64,000 nucleotides of DNA from Nocardioides sp. Soil774 (GTDB lineage Bacteria; Actinomycetota; Actinomycetes; Propionibacteriales; Nocardioidaceae). The stretch is from contig NZ_LMSM01000005.1 in NCBI RefSeq assembly GCF_001428125.1, positions 253,701-317,700 of the forward strand, in the 5' to 3' direction. The position numbers and the translations under genes are program-made. The notes under the pieces were generated by a model. It saw nothing but the letters and a program-made list of their open reading frames with translations, searched no databases and had not been told where the DNA came from. Below are positions 36,834 to 43,941 of the stretch, piece by piece; within the stretch, counting starts at the first letter, position 1, and every line of letters starts with the position of its first letter.

Positions 36834-37864
36834 CACGCACGCGCCTTTCCGAGTGACTCGCCCAGCAGGCCGGACGGTCGCACCAGGAGGATCAGGACCA
36901 GCAGCACGAAGGCCACCACGTCCTTCCACTCGGAGCCGAACACAGCCGAGCCCCAGTTCTCCATGACTCCGAGCACCAGTCCGCCGAGCAGGGCTCCGCG
37001 CAGGTTTCCGATGCCGCCCATGACGGCGGCGGTGAACGCCTTGACGCCGAGGATGAAGCCGGCGTTCTGTCGCGTCGAGCCGATCTTCATCATGTAGAGG
37101 GTCGCCGCAGCGCCGGCCATCAGGCCGCCGATGAGGAAGGTCAGCTGCACCACGCGGGTGGAGTTGACGCCCATCAGCGCTGCGGACTCAGGGTCCTGGG
37201 CAGTCGCGCGGATGGCGCGGCCGAAGCGCGTGCGGCGTACGAACTGGTCGAGCGCCACCATCATCGCCAGAGCCGCGAACAGGACGACCAGGTCGACGTC
37301 GGTGACGCTGTAGCCGCCGATGTCGAACAGGCCCTTCGGCTGGATCGACACGGGGTTCGAGTAGACGTCGCGCGCCTTGCCGGGCACGACGTAGTTCTTC
37401 AGGTTGTCGTCGAGGCCGACCCAGGAGGCGAAGCGGTCGCGCAGGCCCATCGCCTCGGCGAGCGCGAACGACGCACCGATCGCGGAGATCAGCGCGATGA
37501 GCTTCGGTGCGCCCTTCTTGATGAGGGGGCGGTAGGCCAGGCGCTCGAGCAGCAACGCGATGGCTGCCGACACGATCATGGCCGCCACAAGGGCGGCCAG
37601 CAGGACGGGGAGAGCCTCCCCGAGGCTCTGGTTCACCCGGCCGGTGCCGTGGAGGAACACGAAGGTCCACGCGACGGCGAACGTGCCGTACATGAAGACT
37701 TCCGAGTGGGCGAAGTTGATGAGCTGCAGGACGCCGTAGACCATCGTGTAGCCGAGGGCGATGAGGGCGTAGATGGCACCGAAGACCAGCCCGCCGGCGG
37801 TGTAGCTCATGAAGTTGTCGAAGCTGCCGAACAGGGCGCCGAAGTCCAAGGGACGTTCCTTCAT
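36833..37864 (-). CDS. livH: Branched-chain amino-acid ABC transporter permease LivH
   Basis: 343 residues. GLVFGAIYALIALGYTMVYGVLQLINFAHSEVFMYGTF (about residues 25-62) is the LivH N-terminal signature and GRAIRATAQDPESAALMGVNSTRV the EAA-like coupling loop. An extra extracytoplasmic segment around residues 130-165 (LDDNLKNYVVPGKARDVYSNPVSIQP) is longer than in the E. coli protein. Two hairpins lie in the 77-base gap to livK. Confidence 0.92.
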   Translation of the reverse strand: MKERPLDFGALFGSFDNFMSYTAGGLVFGAIYALIALGYTMVYGVLQLINFAHSEVFMYGTFAVAWTFVFLHGTGRVNQSLGEALPVLLAALVAAMIVSAAIALLLERLAYRPLIKKGAPKLIALISAIGASFALAEAMGLRDRFASWVGLDDNLKNYVVPGKARDVYSNPVSIQPKGLFDIGGYSVTDVDLVVLFAALAMMVALDQFVRRTRFGRAIRATAQDPESAALMGVNSTRVVQLTFLIGGLMAGAAATLYMMKIGSTRQNAGFILGVKAFTAAVMGGIGNLRGALLGGLVLGVMENWGSAVFGSEWKDVVAFVLLVLILLVRPSGLLGESLGKARA

Positions 37865-37875
37865 CCGAATCGGTC

Positions 37876-37908
37876 GTTGCGGCCGGTGGCAGTGCCACCG
37901 GCCGCAAC
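37876..37908 (-). terminator. Intercistronic hairpin between livK and livH
   Basis: GTTGCGGCCGGTGGC pairs with GCCACCGGCCGCAAC around AGT (15-bp perfect stem). A smaller one, CACCCC-N6-GGGGTG, lies at 37918-37935. They probably stabilise or partly terminate livK mRNA so that the binding protein is made in excess. Confidence 0.75.
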
Positions 37909-37941
37909 GTGTGCCTGCACCCCGGTGCCGGGGTGAGGGAC

Positions 37942-39081
37942 TTACTGGATCTGCTCGGGGTTCTCCAGGTCGAGCTCGCCGTCCTTGACGAAGTAGGCGT
38001 AGATCGAGGAGGACTCGATGTCACCCTTGTCGTCGAAGGAGATCGGGCCGCTCACGCCGTCCTCGTTGTAGCTGCCGATGAAGGTGTTGATCTCCTCACC
38101 GGTCTCGGCACCGTCCTCGAGCGCGGCCAGGAAGATGTTGGTCGCGTCGTAGGCCTGGGTGGCGTAGAGACCGGTCGCACCGAAGTCGGACGGAGCCGGA
38201 GCAGCGGGAGCGGACAGCACGGCGCCCTCGGCGGCCGCCGGGCCGGCGACCTCGACGAATGCCGGGTCCTCCGAGCCGTCGCCCGACATGAAGGTGCCCT
38301 TCCAGCCGCCCTGGCGCAGCGCCTTGGCGAGCAGGCCGGCCTCGGTGTAGTAGCCGCCGTAGAACACGGCGTCGGCGTCCGCAGCCTTGACCGACGTCAC
38401 GACGGCCGACATGTCGGTCTGGCCGACCGAGATCTGGTCGGAGCCCGCCTGGGCGTCACCGAGGACCTCGGAGACCTTGCCCGCGAGGCCCTTGCTGTAG
38501 TCCTGGCCGTCGTCGACGACGTAGACCTTGCTGGCGCCGGCCTTCTCGGTCAGGTAGGTGGCGTCGGCGGTGCCCTGGGCGTCGTCGTTGCCGATGACGC
38601 GGTGCCACGTGGTCCAGCCCTGGTCGGTGATGGTGACGTTGGTCGCCGACGGGGAGATCGACGGCAGGCCGGCCTCGAAGAACGTCTTGCCGGTCGCGAG
38701 CGACTCCCCCGAGAAGCCGGGGCCGACGAGACCGAAGATGTCGTCGTCGTTGACGATCTGGGTGGCCAGACCCGGCGCGGTGTCCGGGCTGCCCTGCGAG
38801 TCGAACGTCTTGAGCTCGATCTTGCAGTCGGCGTTGTCCTTGTTGTACTCGTCGAGCGCGAGCTGGATGCCGCCGACCATGTTCTGGCCGAGCGCACCGG
38901 CATCGCCCGTCAGCGCGCCGAGGAACGCCAGGCTCTTGCCGCACAGCGGGCTGGCGCCAGCGTCGCCGCCGCCACCGGAGGAGTCGCTCCCGCCGTCATC
39001 GGTCGTCCCACAAGCGCTGAGCGCCAGGCCGGCAACCGCCGTGAGGGCGAGTGCCTGCCACCTCTTGGATGAGCGGATCAT
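37942..39081 (-). CDS. livK: Branched-chain amino-acid-binding lipoprotein (LivK-like)
   Basis: 379 residues. Signal peptide with lipobox LALSAC (Cys about 24) and an acidic Gly/Ser linker, then a type I periplasmic-binding fold: LAFLGALTGDAGALGQNMVGGIQLALDEYN (about residues 49-78) and IFGLVGPGFSGESLATGKTFFEAGLPSISPSATNVTIT. ATG is preceded by GGAGG at 6-10 bases. It is the first gene of livKHMGF and would bind Leu/Ile/Val or another neutral ligand. Confidence 0.92.
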   Translation of the reverse strand: MIRSSKRWQALALTAVAGLALSACGTTDDGGSDSSGGGGDAGASPLCGKSLAFLGALTGDAGALGQNMVGGIQLALDEYNKDNADCKIELKTFDSQGSPDTAPGLATQIVNDDDIFGLVGPGFSGESLATGKTFFEAGLPSISPSATNVTITDQGWTTWHRVIGNDDAQGTADATYLTEKAGASKVYVVDDGQDYSKGLAGKVSEVLGDAQAGSDQISVGQTDMSAVVTSVKAADADAVFYGGYYTEAGLLAKALRQGGWKGTFMSGDGSEDPAFVEVAGPAAAEGAVLSAPAAPAPSDFGATGLYATQAYDATNIFLAALEDGAETGEEINTFIGSYNEDGVSGPISFDDKGDIESSSIYAYFVKDGELDLENPEQIQ

Positions 39082-39137
39082 GGATCCTCCACAGTTTCAG
39101 TTTCTGCGGCTGTCCACCTCGGCAGCCTCGTCCGGGG

Positions 39138-39164
39138 AACCTAACACCCGCGATGTGGCGCGGG
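39138..39164 (-). promoter_or_regulatory. liv operon promoter with adjacent inverted repeat
   Basis: TAGGTT on the minus strand (39143-39138) is a -10 candidate giving a leader of about 50 bases to livK. Just upstream, CCCGCG and CGCGGG around 6 bases (39147-39164) form an inverted repeat inside the -10/-35 spacer, a fitting repressor site. Confidence 0.45.
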
Positions 39165-39269
39165 ACACGATTGAGGGCGTGGCGACGCTGGCCGTTGCCC
39201 TTTCGTGACCAAGCGGTCTGTACCGGCTGCGCGACCGAGGTCGGGCACTGCCGCCGAGCGCTTGCGGGA

Positions 39270-39941
39270 TCAGGCCTGGTCGGCGGCACCCAGACCGGCG
39301 ACACCGTGCTCGACCACGCCGTCGGACACCTGCTTCATCGACAGCCGCAGGTCCATCGCGGTCTTCTGGATCCAGCGGAACGCGTCGGGCTCGCTGAGCC
39401 CCAGCTTCTCCTGCAGCACGCCCTTGGCGCGGTCGACCGACTTGCGCGTGGCCAGCGACTCCTGGAGGTCGGAGACCTCGCGCTCCAGGACGGTGATCTC
39501 CGAGTAGCGGCTGACCGCCATCTCGATCGCCGGCACCAGGTCGCCGCGCTGGAACGGCTTGACGAGGTAGGCCATGGCGCCTGCGTCGCGCGCGCGGACC
39601 ACCAGGTCGCGCTGGGAGAACGCGGTGAGGATGACGACCGGCGCGATCCGCTCGCCGGCGATGACCTCGGCCGCCGCGATGCCGTCGAGCACGGGCATCT
39701 TGACGTCGAGGATCACCAGGTCGGGGCGCAGCTCGCGGGCGAGCTCGATGGCCTTCTGACCGTCGCCGGCCTGGCCGACCACCTCGTAGCCCTCCTCGCC
39801 GAGCATCTCGGCGAGGTCCATGCGGATCAGCGCCTCGTCCTCGGCGATCACCACGCGGCGTACGTCGTCGGAGGGGGTGGTGGGTGAGGTCGTCGCCGCG
39901 GTGGGTTCCGATCCGGGCTGCTGGGCGGCGGGCTGCGTCAC
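39270..39941 (-). CDS. pdtaR: ANTAR response regulator PdtaR-like
   Basis: 223 residues, GTG start 7 bases after TAGCCT. A disordered Pro/Thr/Ala N-terminus of about 27 residues precedes a receiver domain (VVIAEDEALIRMDLAEMLGEEGYEVV, phosphoacceptor Asp in LVILDVKMPVLDG, about residue 79, switch Thr and Lys in ILTAFSQ and YLVKPF) and a C-terminal ANTAR RNA-binding domain (SVDRAKGVLQEKLGLSEPDAFRWIQKTAMDLRLSMKQVSDGVV). Such proteins bind paired hairpins in nascent RNA and prevent termination. The cognate kinase is not in the window. Synteny with pyk and polA matches mycobacterial pdtaR. Confidence 0.93.
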   Translation of the reverse strand: MTQPAAQQPGSEPTAATTSPTTPSDDVRRVVIAEDEALIRMDLAEMLGEEGYEVVGQAGDGQKAIELARELRPDLVILDVKMPVLDGIAAAEVIAGERIAPVVILTAFSQRDLVVRARDAGAMAYLVKPFQRGDLVPAIEMAVSRYSEITVLEREVSDLQESLATRKSVDRAKGVLQEKLGLSEPDAFRWIQKTAMDLRLSMKQVSDGVVEHGVAGLGAADQA

Positions 39942-39948
39942 GACGGCA

Positions 39949-39967
39949 AGGCTAGTTCGGATACGGT
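39949..39967. promoter_or_regulatory. Divergent promoters for pdtaR and tRNA-Leu
   Basis: TAGCCT on the minus strand (39954-39949) serves pdtaR; TACGGT on the plus strand (39962-39967) lies 11 bases before the tRNA. The two -10 elements are only 7 bases apart, so the promoters must interfere. Confidence 0.5.
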
Positions 39968-39978
39968 GTGCCCACCTA

Positions 39979-40061
39979 GCCGGGTTGGCGGAATGGCAGA
40001 CGCTATGAGCTCAAACCTCATTGTCCGAAAGGGCGTGCGGGTTCGAATCCCGCACCCGGCA
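39979..40061 (+). tRNA. tRNA-Leu(CAA)
   Basis: 83 bases with acceptor GCCGGGT pairing ACCCGGC and discriminator A. The anticodon stem ATGAG/CTCAT encloses loop CTCAAAC, anticodon CAA. A long variable arm (TGTCCGAAAGGGCG region) is typical of class II leucine tRNAs. T-arm GCGGGTTCGAATCCCGC. CCA is not encoded. Confidence 0.96.
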
Positions 40062-40099
40062 CGATCGGCGTTGTCGGTGGCCCGGGGCATCCTGACCGG

Positions 40100-40879
40100 A
40101 TGCCACACGTCCGTCCGCACCACGTCGTCGACTCAGCGCTGGCCTGCTCCGATCGGGGCATGCGCGATGTGGACAACGCTCTCCTCCACGGCGTAGGGAC
40201 CAAGACCATCCGACGCTGGCGCCGGCTGTACCAGCGCCAGGGGCTCGCGCGGGGCCAGACGCACCTCGCGCCGCCGTGCCCTCGCTGCGACAGCGCTCCC
40301 CTGGCGGGGCAGGAGTACGCCGAGCTCCTCGGTTGGTATCTCGGTGACGGGCACATCTCACGCGGACGCCGAGACGTGTTCAACCTGCACGTCGTCAACG
40401 ATGCGACGTACGTCGAGCTCAACGCCCACCTGATCGCGCTCATGGCCACGGTGAAGCCCCACGGCAAGCCCCACACCCGCCTGGTCCCCGGAGCGGTCGT
40501 CACGACGGTGTCCTGGAAGCACTGGCCGTGCCTGTTCCCCCAGCACGGCGCGGGTCGAAAGCACGAGCACGCCATCGTCCTCGAGCAGTGGCAACGCGAG
40601 CTCGTCGAGGCATCTCCCCCCGACTTCCTGCGCGGCTTGTTCCACTCCGACGGATCGCGGGTCCGCAACTGGGCGACCCGCACCGTCGCCGGGGAGGTGC
40701 GCCGCTACGAGTACCCGCGATGGCAGTTCGTCAACGCCTCGGAGGACATCATCGGCCTGTGCACCTGGGCCCTCGACATGGCCGACATCTCCTGGCGCCG
40801 TTCGGCGCCGCGCGTCGTTTCGGTCTCGCGACGCGCCGCTGTCGCTCGTCTCGACGCGCTGATCGGGCCCAAGCGCTGA
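40100..40879 (+). CDS. LAGLIDADG homing-endonuclease-like protein with N-terminal HTH
   Basis: 259 residues, 38 bases after tRNA-Leu. Two LAGLIDADG-type helices are present: LLGWYLGDG (residues 76-84) and LRGLFHSDG (177-185), each ending in the acidic metal-binding residue (Asp83, Asp184), so a single chain could form the pseudo-dimeric nuclease. Before them lie a helix-turn-helix-like stretch (GVGTKTIRRWRRLYQRQG, 31-48) and a lone CPRC. It is free-standing, with no intein or intron splice motifs around it. It may be an active nuclease, a relic, or a domesticated DNA-binding protein. It ends 1 base before the pyk stop. Confidence 0.75.
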   Translation: MPHVRPHHVVDSALACSDRGMRDVDNALLHGVGTKTIRRWRRLYQRQGLARGQTHLAPPCPRCDSAPLAGQEYAELLGWYLGDGHISRGRRDVFNLHVVNDATYVELNAHLIALMATVKPHGKPHTRLVPGAVVTTVSWKHWPCLFPQHGAGRKHEHAIVLEQWQRELVEASPPDFLRGLFHSDGSRVRNWATRTVAGEVRRYEYPRWQFVNASEDIIGLCTWALDMADISWRRSAPRVVSVSRRAAVARLDALIGPKR

Positions 40880-40880
40880 T

Positions 40881-42326
40881 TCAGCGGCGGCGGTAGGCCG
40901 GCGCGACCTCGTTGATCGCGTCGCCCATCCGGTGGATGCGCATCGCGTTGGTCGAGCCGGGGATGCCGGGCGGGCTGCCGGCGATGAGGACGACGAGGTC
41001 GCCCTCCTTGACCCGGCCGATGGCGAGGAGCGCCTCGTCGACCTGGCGGACCATCTCGTCGGTGTGCTCGACGTCGCCGGTCTTGAAGGTCTCGATGCCC
41101 CAGGTCAGCGACAGCTGCGAGCGCACCCGGTCGGTGGTGGTGAAGGCGAGCACCGGGATGCTCCCGCGGTAGCGCGCGAGGCGGCGGGCCGAGTCACCGC
41201 TGGCGGTGAACGCGACGATGTACTTGGCGCCCACGCTCTCGGCGACCTCGGCTGCGGCCTTGGCGATGATGCCGCCGCGGGTGCGCGGCGACCAGGTGAC
41301 GGCGGCCATGTGGGAGAGGCCGTGGTCCTCGGTCGAGGCAATGATGCGCGCCATCGTGCTGACGGCCTCGATCGGGTACTCCCCCACCGACGTCTCGCCG
41401 GACAACATCACTGCATCGGCGCCGTCGAGCACTGCGTTGGCGACGTCGGAGGCCTCGGCGCGTGTCGGTGCGGGGGCCGAGATCATCGACTCGAGCATCT
41501 GGGTGGCGACGATCGCGGGCTTGGCGTTGGCGCGGGCCTTGTCGACCAGGAGCTTCTGGTGGACCGGCACGTCCTCGAGCGGGCACTCCACGCCGAGGTC
41601 GCCGCGGGCGACCATGATGCCGTCGAAGGCGTCGATGATCGCGTCGATGTTCTCCAGTGCCTGCGGCTTCTCGATCTTGGCGATGATGGGGACGAAGACG
41701 TCCTCCTCCTCCATCACCTTGCGCACGTCGGCGGCATCCTCGGCCGAGCGGACGAAGCTGAGGGCGATGAAGTCGACGCCGAGGTGCAGCGCCCAGCGCA
41801 GGTCCTCGGTGTCCTTCTCCGACAGCGCCGGCACCGAGACCGCGACACCGGGCAGGTTGATGCCCTTGTTGTTGGAGACCTTGCCGGCCACGACGACCTC
41901 GGTGACCACGTCGGTGTCGTCGACAGAGACGACCTTCAGGCGCACCTTGCCGTCGTCGATGAGCAGCGGGTCACCCGGCTTCACGTCGCCCGGCAGGCCC
42001 TTGTAGGTCGTGCCGCACCGCTCGGCGTCGCCCACGACGTCACGCGTGGTGATCGTGAAGGTGGCGCCCTTCTTGAGCTTCACCGGCCCGTCGCCGAAGG
42101 TCTCCAGGCGGATCTTCGGGCCCTGGAGGTCGGCGAAGACACCGATGGCGTGCCCGGTGTCGTCGGAGGCCTGGCGGACCAGGCGGTAGACGGCCTCGTG
42201 GTCGGCGTACGCGCCGTGGCTCATGTTGAGCCGGGCGACGTCCATGCCGGCGTCGACGAGGGCTCGGATCCCTTCCGGGGTGTTCACGGCGGGACCGAGG
42301 GTGCAGACGATCTTGGCTCTACGCAC
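40881..42326 (-). CDS. pyk: Pyruvate kinase
   Basis: 481 residues. The GTG start gives VRRAKIVCTLGPAVNT and is 7 bases after TAGGGT; the in-frame extension to 42419 crosses that promoter and a large inverted repeat and is rejected. Conserved blocks: MDVARLNMSHG (residues 31-41), GDLGVE (metal/phosphate site), MVARGDLGVECPLEDVPVHQKLLVDKA and MLSGETSVGEYPIEAVSTMARI. It converts phosphoenolpyruvate and ADP to pyruvate and ATP in glycolysis. Next to pdtaR as in other actinobacteria. Confidence 0.97.
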   Translation of the reverse strand: MRRAKIVCTLGPAVNTPEGIRALVDAGMDVARLNMSHGAYADHEAVYRLVRQASDDTGHAIGVFADLQGPKIRLETFGDGPVKLKKGATFTITTRDVVGDAERCGTTYKGLPGDVKPGDPLLIDDGKVRLKVVSVDDTDVVTEVVVAGKVSNNKGINLPGVAVSVPALSEKDTEDLRWALHLGVDFIALSFVRSAEDAADVRKVMEEEDVFVPIIAKIEKPQALENIDAIIDAFDGIMVARGDLGVECPLEDVPVHQKLLVDKARANAKPAIVATQMLESMISAPAPTRAEASDVANAVLDGADAVMLSGETSVGEYPIEAVSTMARIIASTEDHGLSHMAAVTWSPRTRGGIIAKAAAEVAESVGAKYIVAFTASGDSARRLARYRGSIPVLAFTTTDRVRSQLSLTWGIETFKTGDVEHTDEMVRQVDEALLAIGRVKEGDLVVLIAGSPPGIPGSTNAMRIHRMGDAINEVAPAYRRR

Positions 42327-42333
42327 GGTGACC

Positions 42334-42339
42334 ACCCTA
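42334..42339 (-). promoter_or_regulatory. -10 element of leaderless pyk promoter
   Basis: TAGGGT on the minus strand, 7 bases before GTG 42326. Confidence 0.6.
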
Positions 42340-42382
42340 GCGGACGTTGGAACGATCCAAAGTGTCCCGCGCACAAAATGGA

Positions 42383-42454
42383 TGTAACGCCGGGTTGGCA
42401 CTTGTAGGCACCCCTGCACAGCATGGGTAGAACAAGCACCAACCCGGCGTTACA
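42383..42454. repeat. 72-bp imperfect inverted repeat between gltD and pyk
   Basis: Two 23-base arms (42383-42405, beginning TGTAACGCCGGGTTGG, and 42432-42454, ending CCAACCCGGCGTTACA) are complementary at 21 positions. The 26-base centre is itself partly symmetric (ACCCCTGC against the complement ACCCATGC). It could be the gltBD terminator, a processing hairpin, an operator or a small palindromic mobile unit. No second copy is in the window. Confidence 0.85.
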
Positions 42455-42483
42455 AGGGCTGGGCGGCTGGGTCGGCGCGCCGC

Positions 42484-43941
42484 TCAGACGACCAGCGGGC
42501 GCTCGTGCGGCTTGATCGGGGCCGGCAGCGTGGTCGATCCGGTGAGGTAGGCGTCGACCGACGCGGCAGCGCTGCGACCCTCGGCGATGGCCCACACGAT
42601 CAGCGACTGGCCGCGGCCCACGTCGCCGGCGACGTAGACGCCCGGCACCGACGAGGCGTACGACGCGTCGCGGCGCACGTTGCCTCGCTCGTCGAGCTCG
42701 ACGTCGAGCTGCTCGACGAGGCCTGCCTTCTCCGGCCCGACGAAGCCCATCGCGAGGAGCACCAGCTGGGCCGGGATCTCCCGCTCCGTGCCCTCGACCG
42801 GCTGGAACTTCGCGTCGACCTCGACCAGGCGCAGGCCCGCGACGTTGCCGTCGGCGTCGCCGACGAACTCCTGCGTCGAGACGGCGTAGACCCGCTCGCC
42901 GCCCTCCTCGTGGGCCGAGGTGACCTTGTAGGTCATCGGGTACGTCGGCCAGGGCTGGCCCGAGGGCCGGTCCTCGCCGGGGCGCGGCATGATCTCGAGC
43001 TGGGTGATCGAGCGCGCGCCCTGGCGGATCGAGGTGCCCAGGCAGTCGGCCCCGGTGTCGCCGCCGCCGATGATCACGACGTCCTTGCCGGTGGCCACGA
43101 TCTGGTCCTCGACCGACTCCCCCAGCGAGACCCGGTTGGCCTGCGGGAGGAACTCCATCGCCTGGTGGATCCCGCCGAGCTCGCGTCCGGTGGTCGGGAG
43201 GTCCCGGGCGTCGGTCGCACCCATCGCCAGCACGACCGCGTCGTAGCGGTCGAGCAGCTGCTGGCCGGTGAGGTCGCCGCCGACGTCGACCCCGGCACGG
43301 AAGACGGTGCCCTCGCGACGCATCTGGTCCAGGCGCCGGTCGAGGTGCTTCTTCTCCATCTTGAACTCGGGGATGCCGTAGCGCAGCAGCCCGCCGATCT
43401 TGTCGGCGCGCTCGTAGACCGCGACCGTGTGACCGGCACGCGTCAGCTGCTGGGCGGCGGCCAGGCCGGCGGGCCCCGAACCGATGACGGCGACCGTCTT
43501 GCCCGAGAGCCACTCCGGCGGCTGCGGGCGGACGTAGCCCGAGCCCCACGCGCGGTCGATGATCGAGACCTCGACGTTCTTGATGGTCACCGGGTCCTGG
43601 TTGATGCCCAGCACGCAGGCGGTCTCGCAGGGAGCCGGGCAGAGCCGGCCGGTGAACTCCGGGAAGTTGTTGGTCGCGTGGAGCCGGTCCATCGCGCCGT
43701 CCCAGTCGTCGCGCCAGACCAGGTCGTTCCACTCCGGGATGATGTTGCCCAGCGGGCAGCCCTGGTGGCAGAACGGGATGCCGCAGTCCATGCAGCGCCC
43801 CGCCTGGGTGGTGATGATGGGCAGCAGGGCACGACCGATGCCGTCGGGGTAGACCTCGTTCCAGTCGTGCACCCGCTCGGCGACGTCGCGACGCGAGGCG
43901 ACCTCGCGCCCGTGCTTGAGAAAGCCCTTCGGGTCAGCCAT
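42484..43941 (-). CDS. gltD: Glutamate synthase small subunit
   Basis: 485 residues, start ATG ([14 protein letters not shown]) overlapping gltB by 8 bases. N-terminal Fe-S cysteines [17 protein letters not shown] (about residues 46-62) and [10 protein letters not shown] (about 101-110), an FAD-binding [13 protein letters not shown] (about 153-165) and an NADPH-binding [11 protein letters not shown] (about 290-300). It passes electrons from NADPH to the large subunit for glutamate formation from glutamine and 2-oxoglutarate. Confidence 0.96.
   Translation of the reverse strand: MADPKGFLKHGREVASRRDVAERVHDWNEVYPDGIGRALLPIITTQAGRCMDCGIPFCHQGCPLGNIIPEWNDLVWRDDWDGAMDRLHATNNFPEFTGRLCPAPCETACVLGINQDPVTIKNVEVSIIDRAWGSGYVRPQPPEWLSGKTVAVIGSGPAGLAAAQQLTRAGHTVAVYERADKIGGLLRYGIPEFKMEKKHLDRRLDQMRREGTVFRAGVDVGGDLTGQQLLDRYDAVVLAMGATDARDLPTTGRELGGIHQAMEFLPQANRVSLGESVEDQIVATGKDVVIIGGGDTGADCLGTSIRQGARSITQLEIMPRPGEDRPSGQPWPTYPMTYKVTSAHEEGGERVYAVSTQEFVGDADGNVAGLRLVEVDAKFQPVEGTEREIPAQLVLLAMGFVGPEKAGLVEQLDVELDERGNVRRDASYASSVPGVYVAGDVGRGQSLIVWAIAEGRSAAASVDAYLTGSTTLPAPIKPHERPLVV

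Noticed and set aside
42327..42419. Extension of pyk upstream of 42326
   Set aside because: It would be translated through the -10 element and the inverted repeat; pyruvate kinase homology begins at VRRAKIV.
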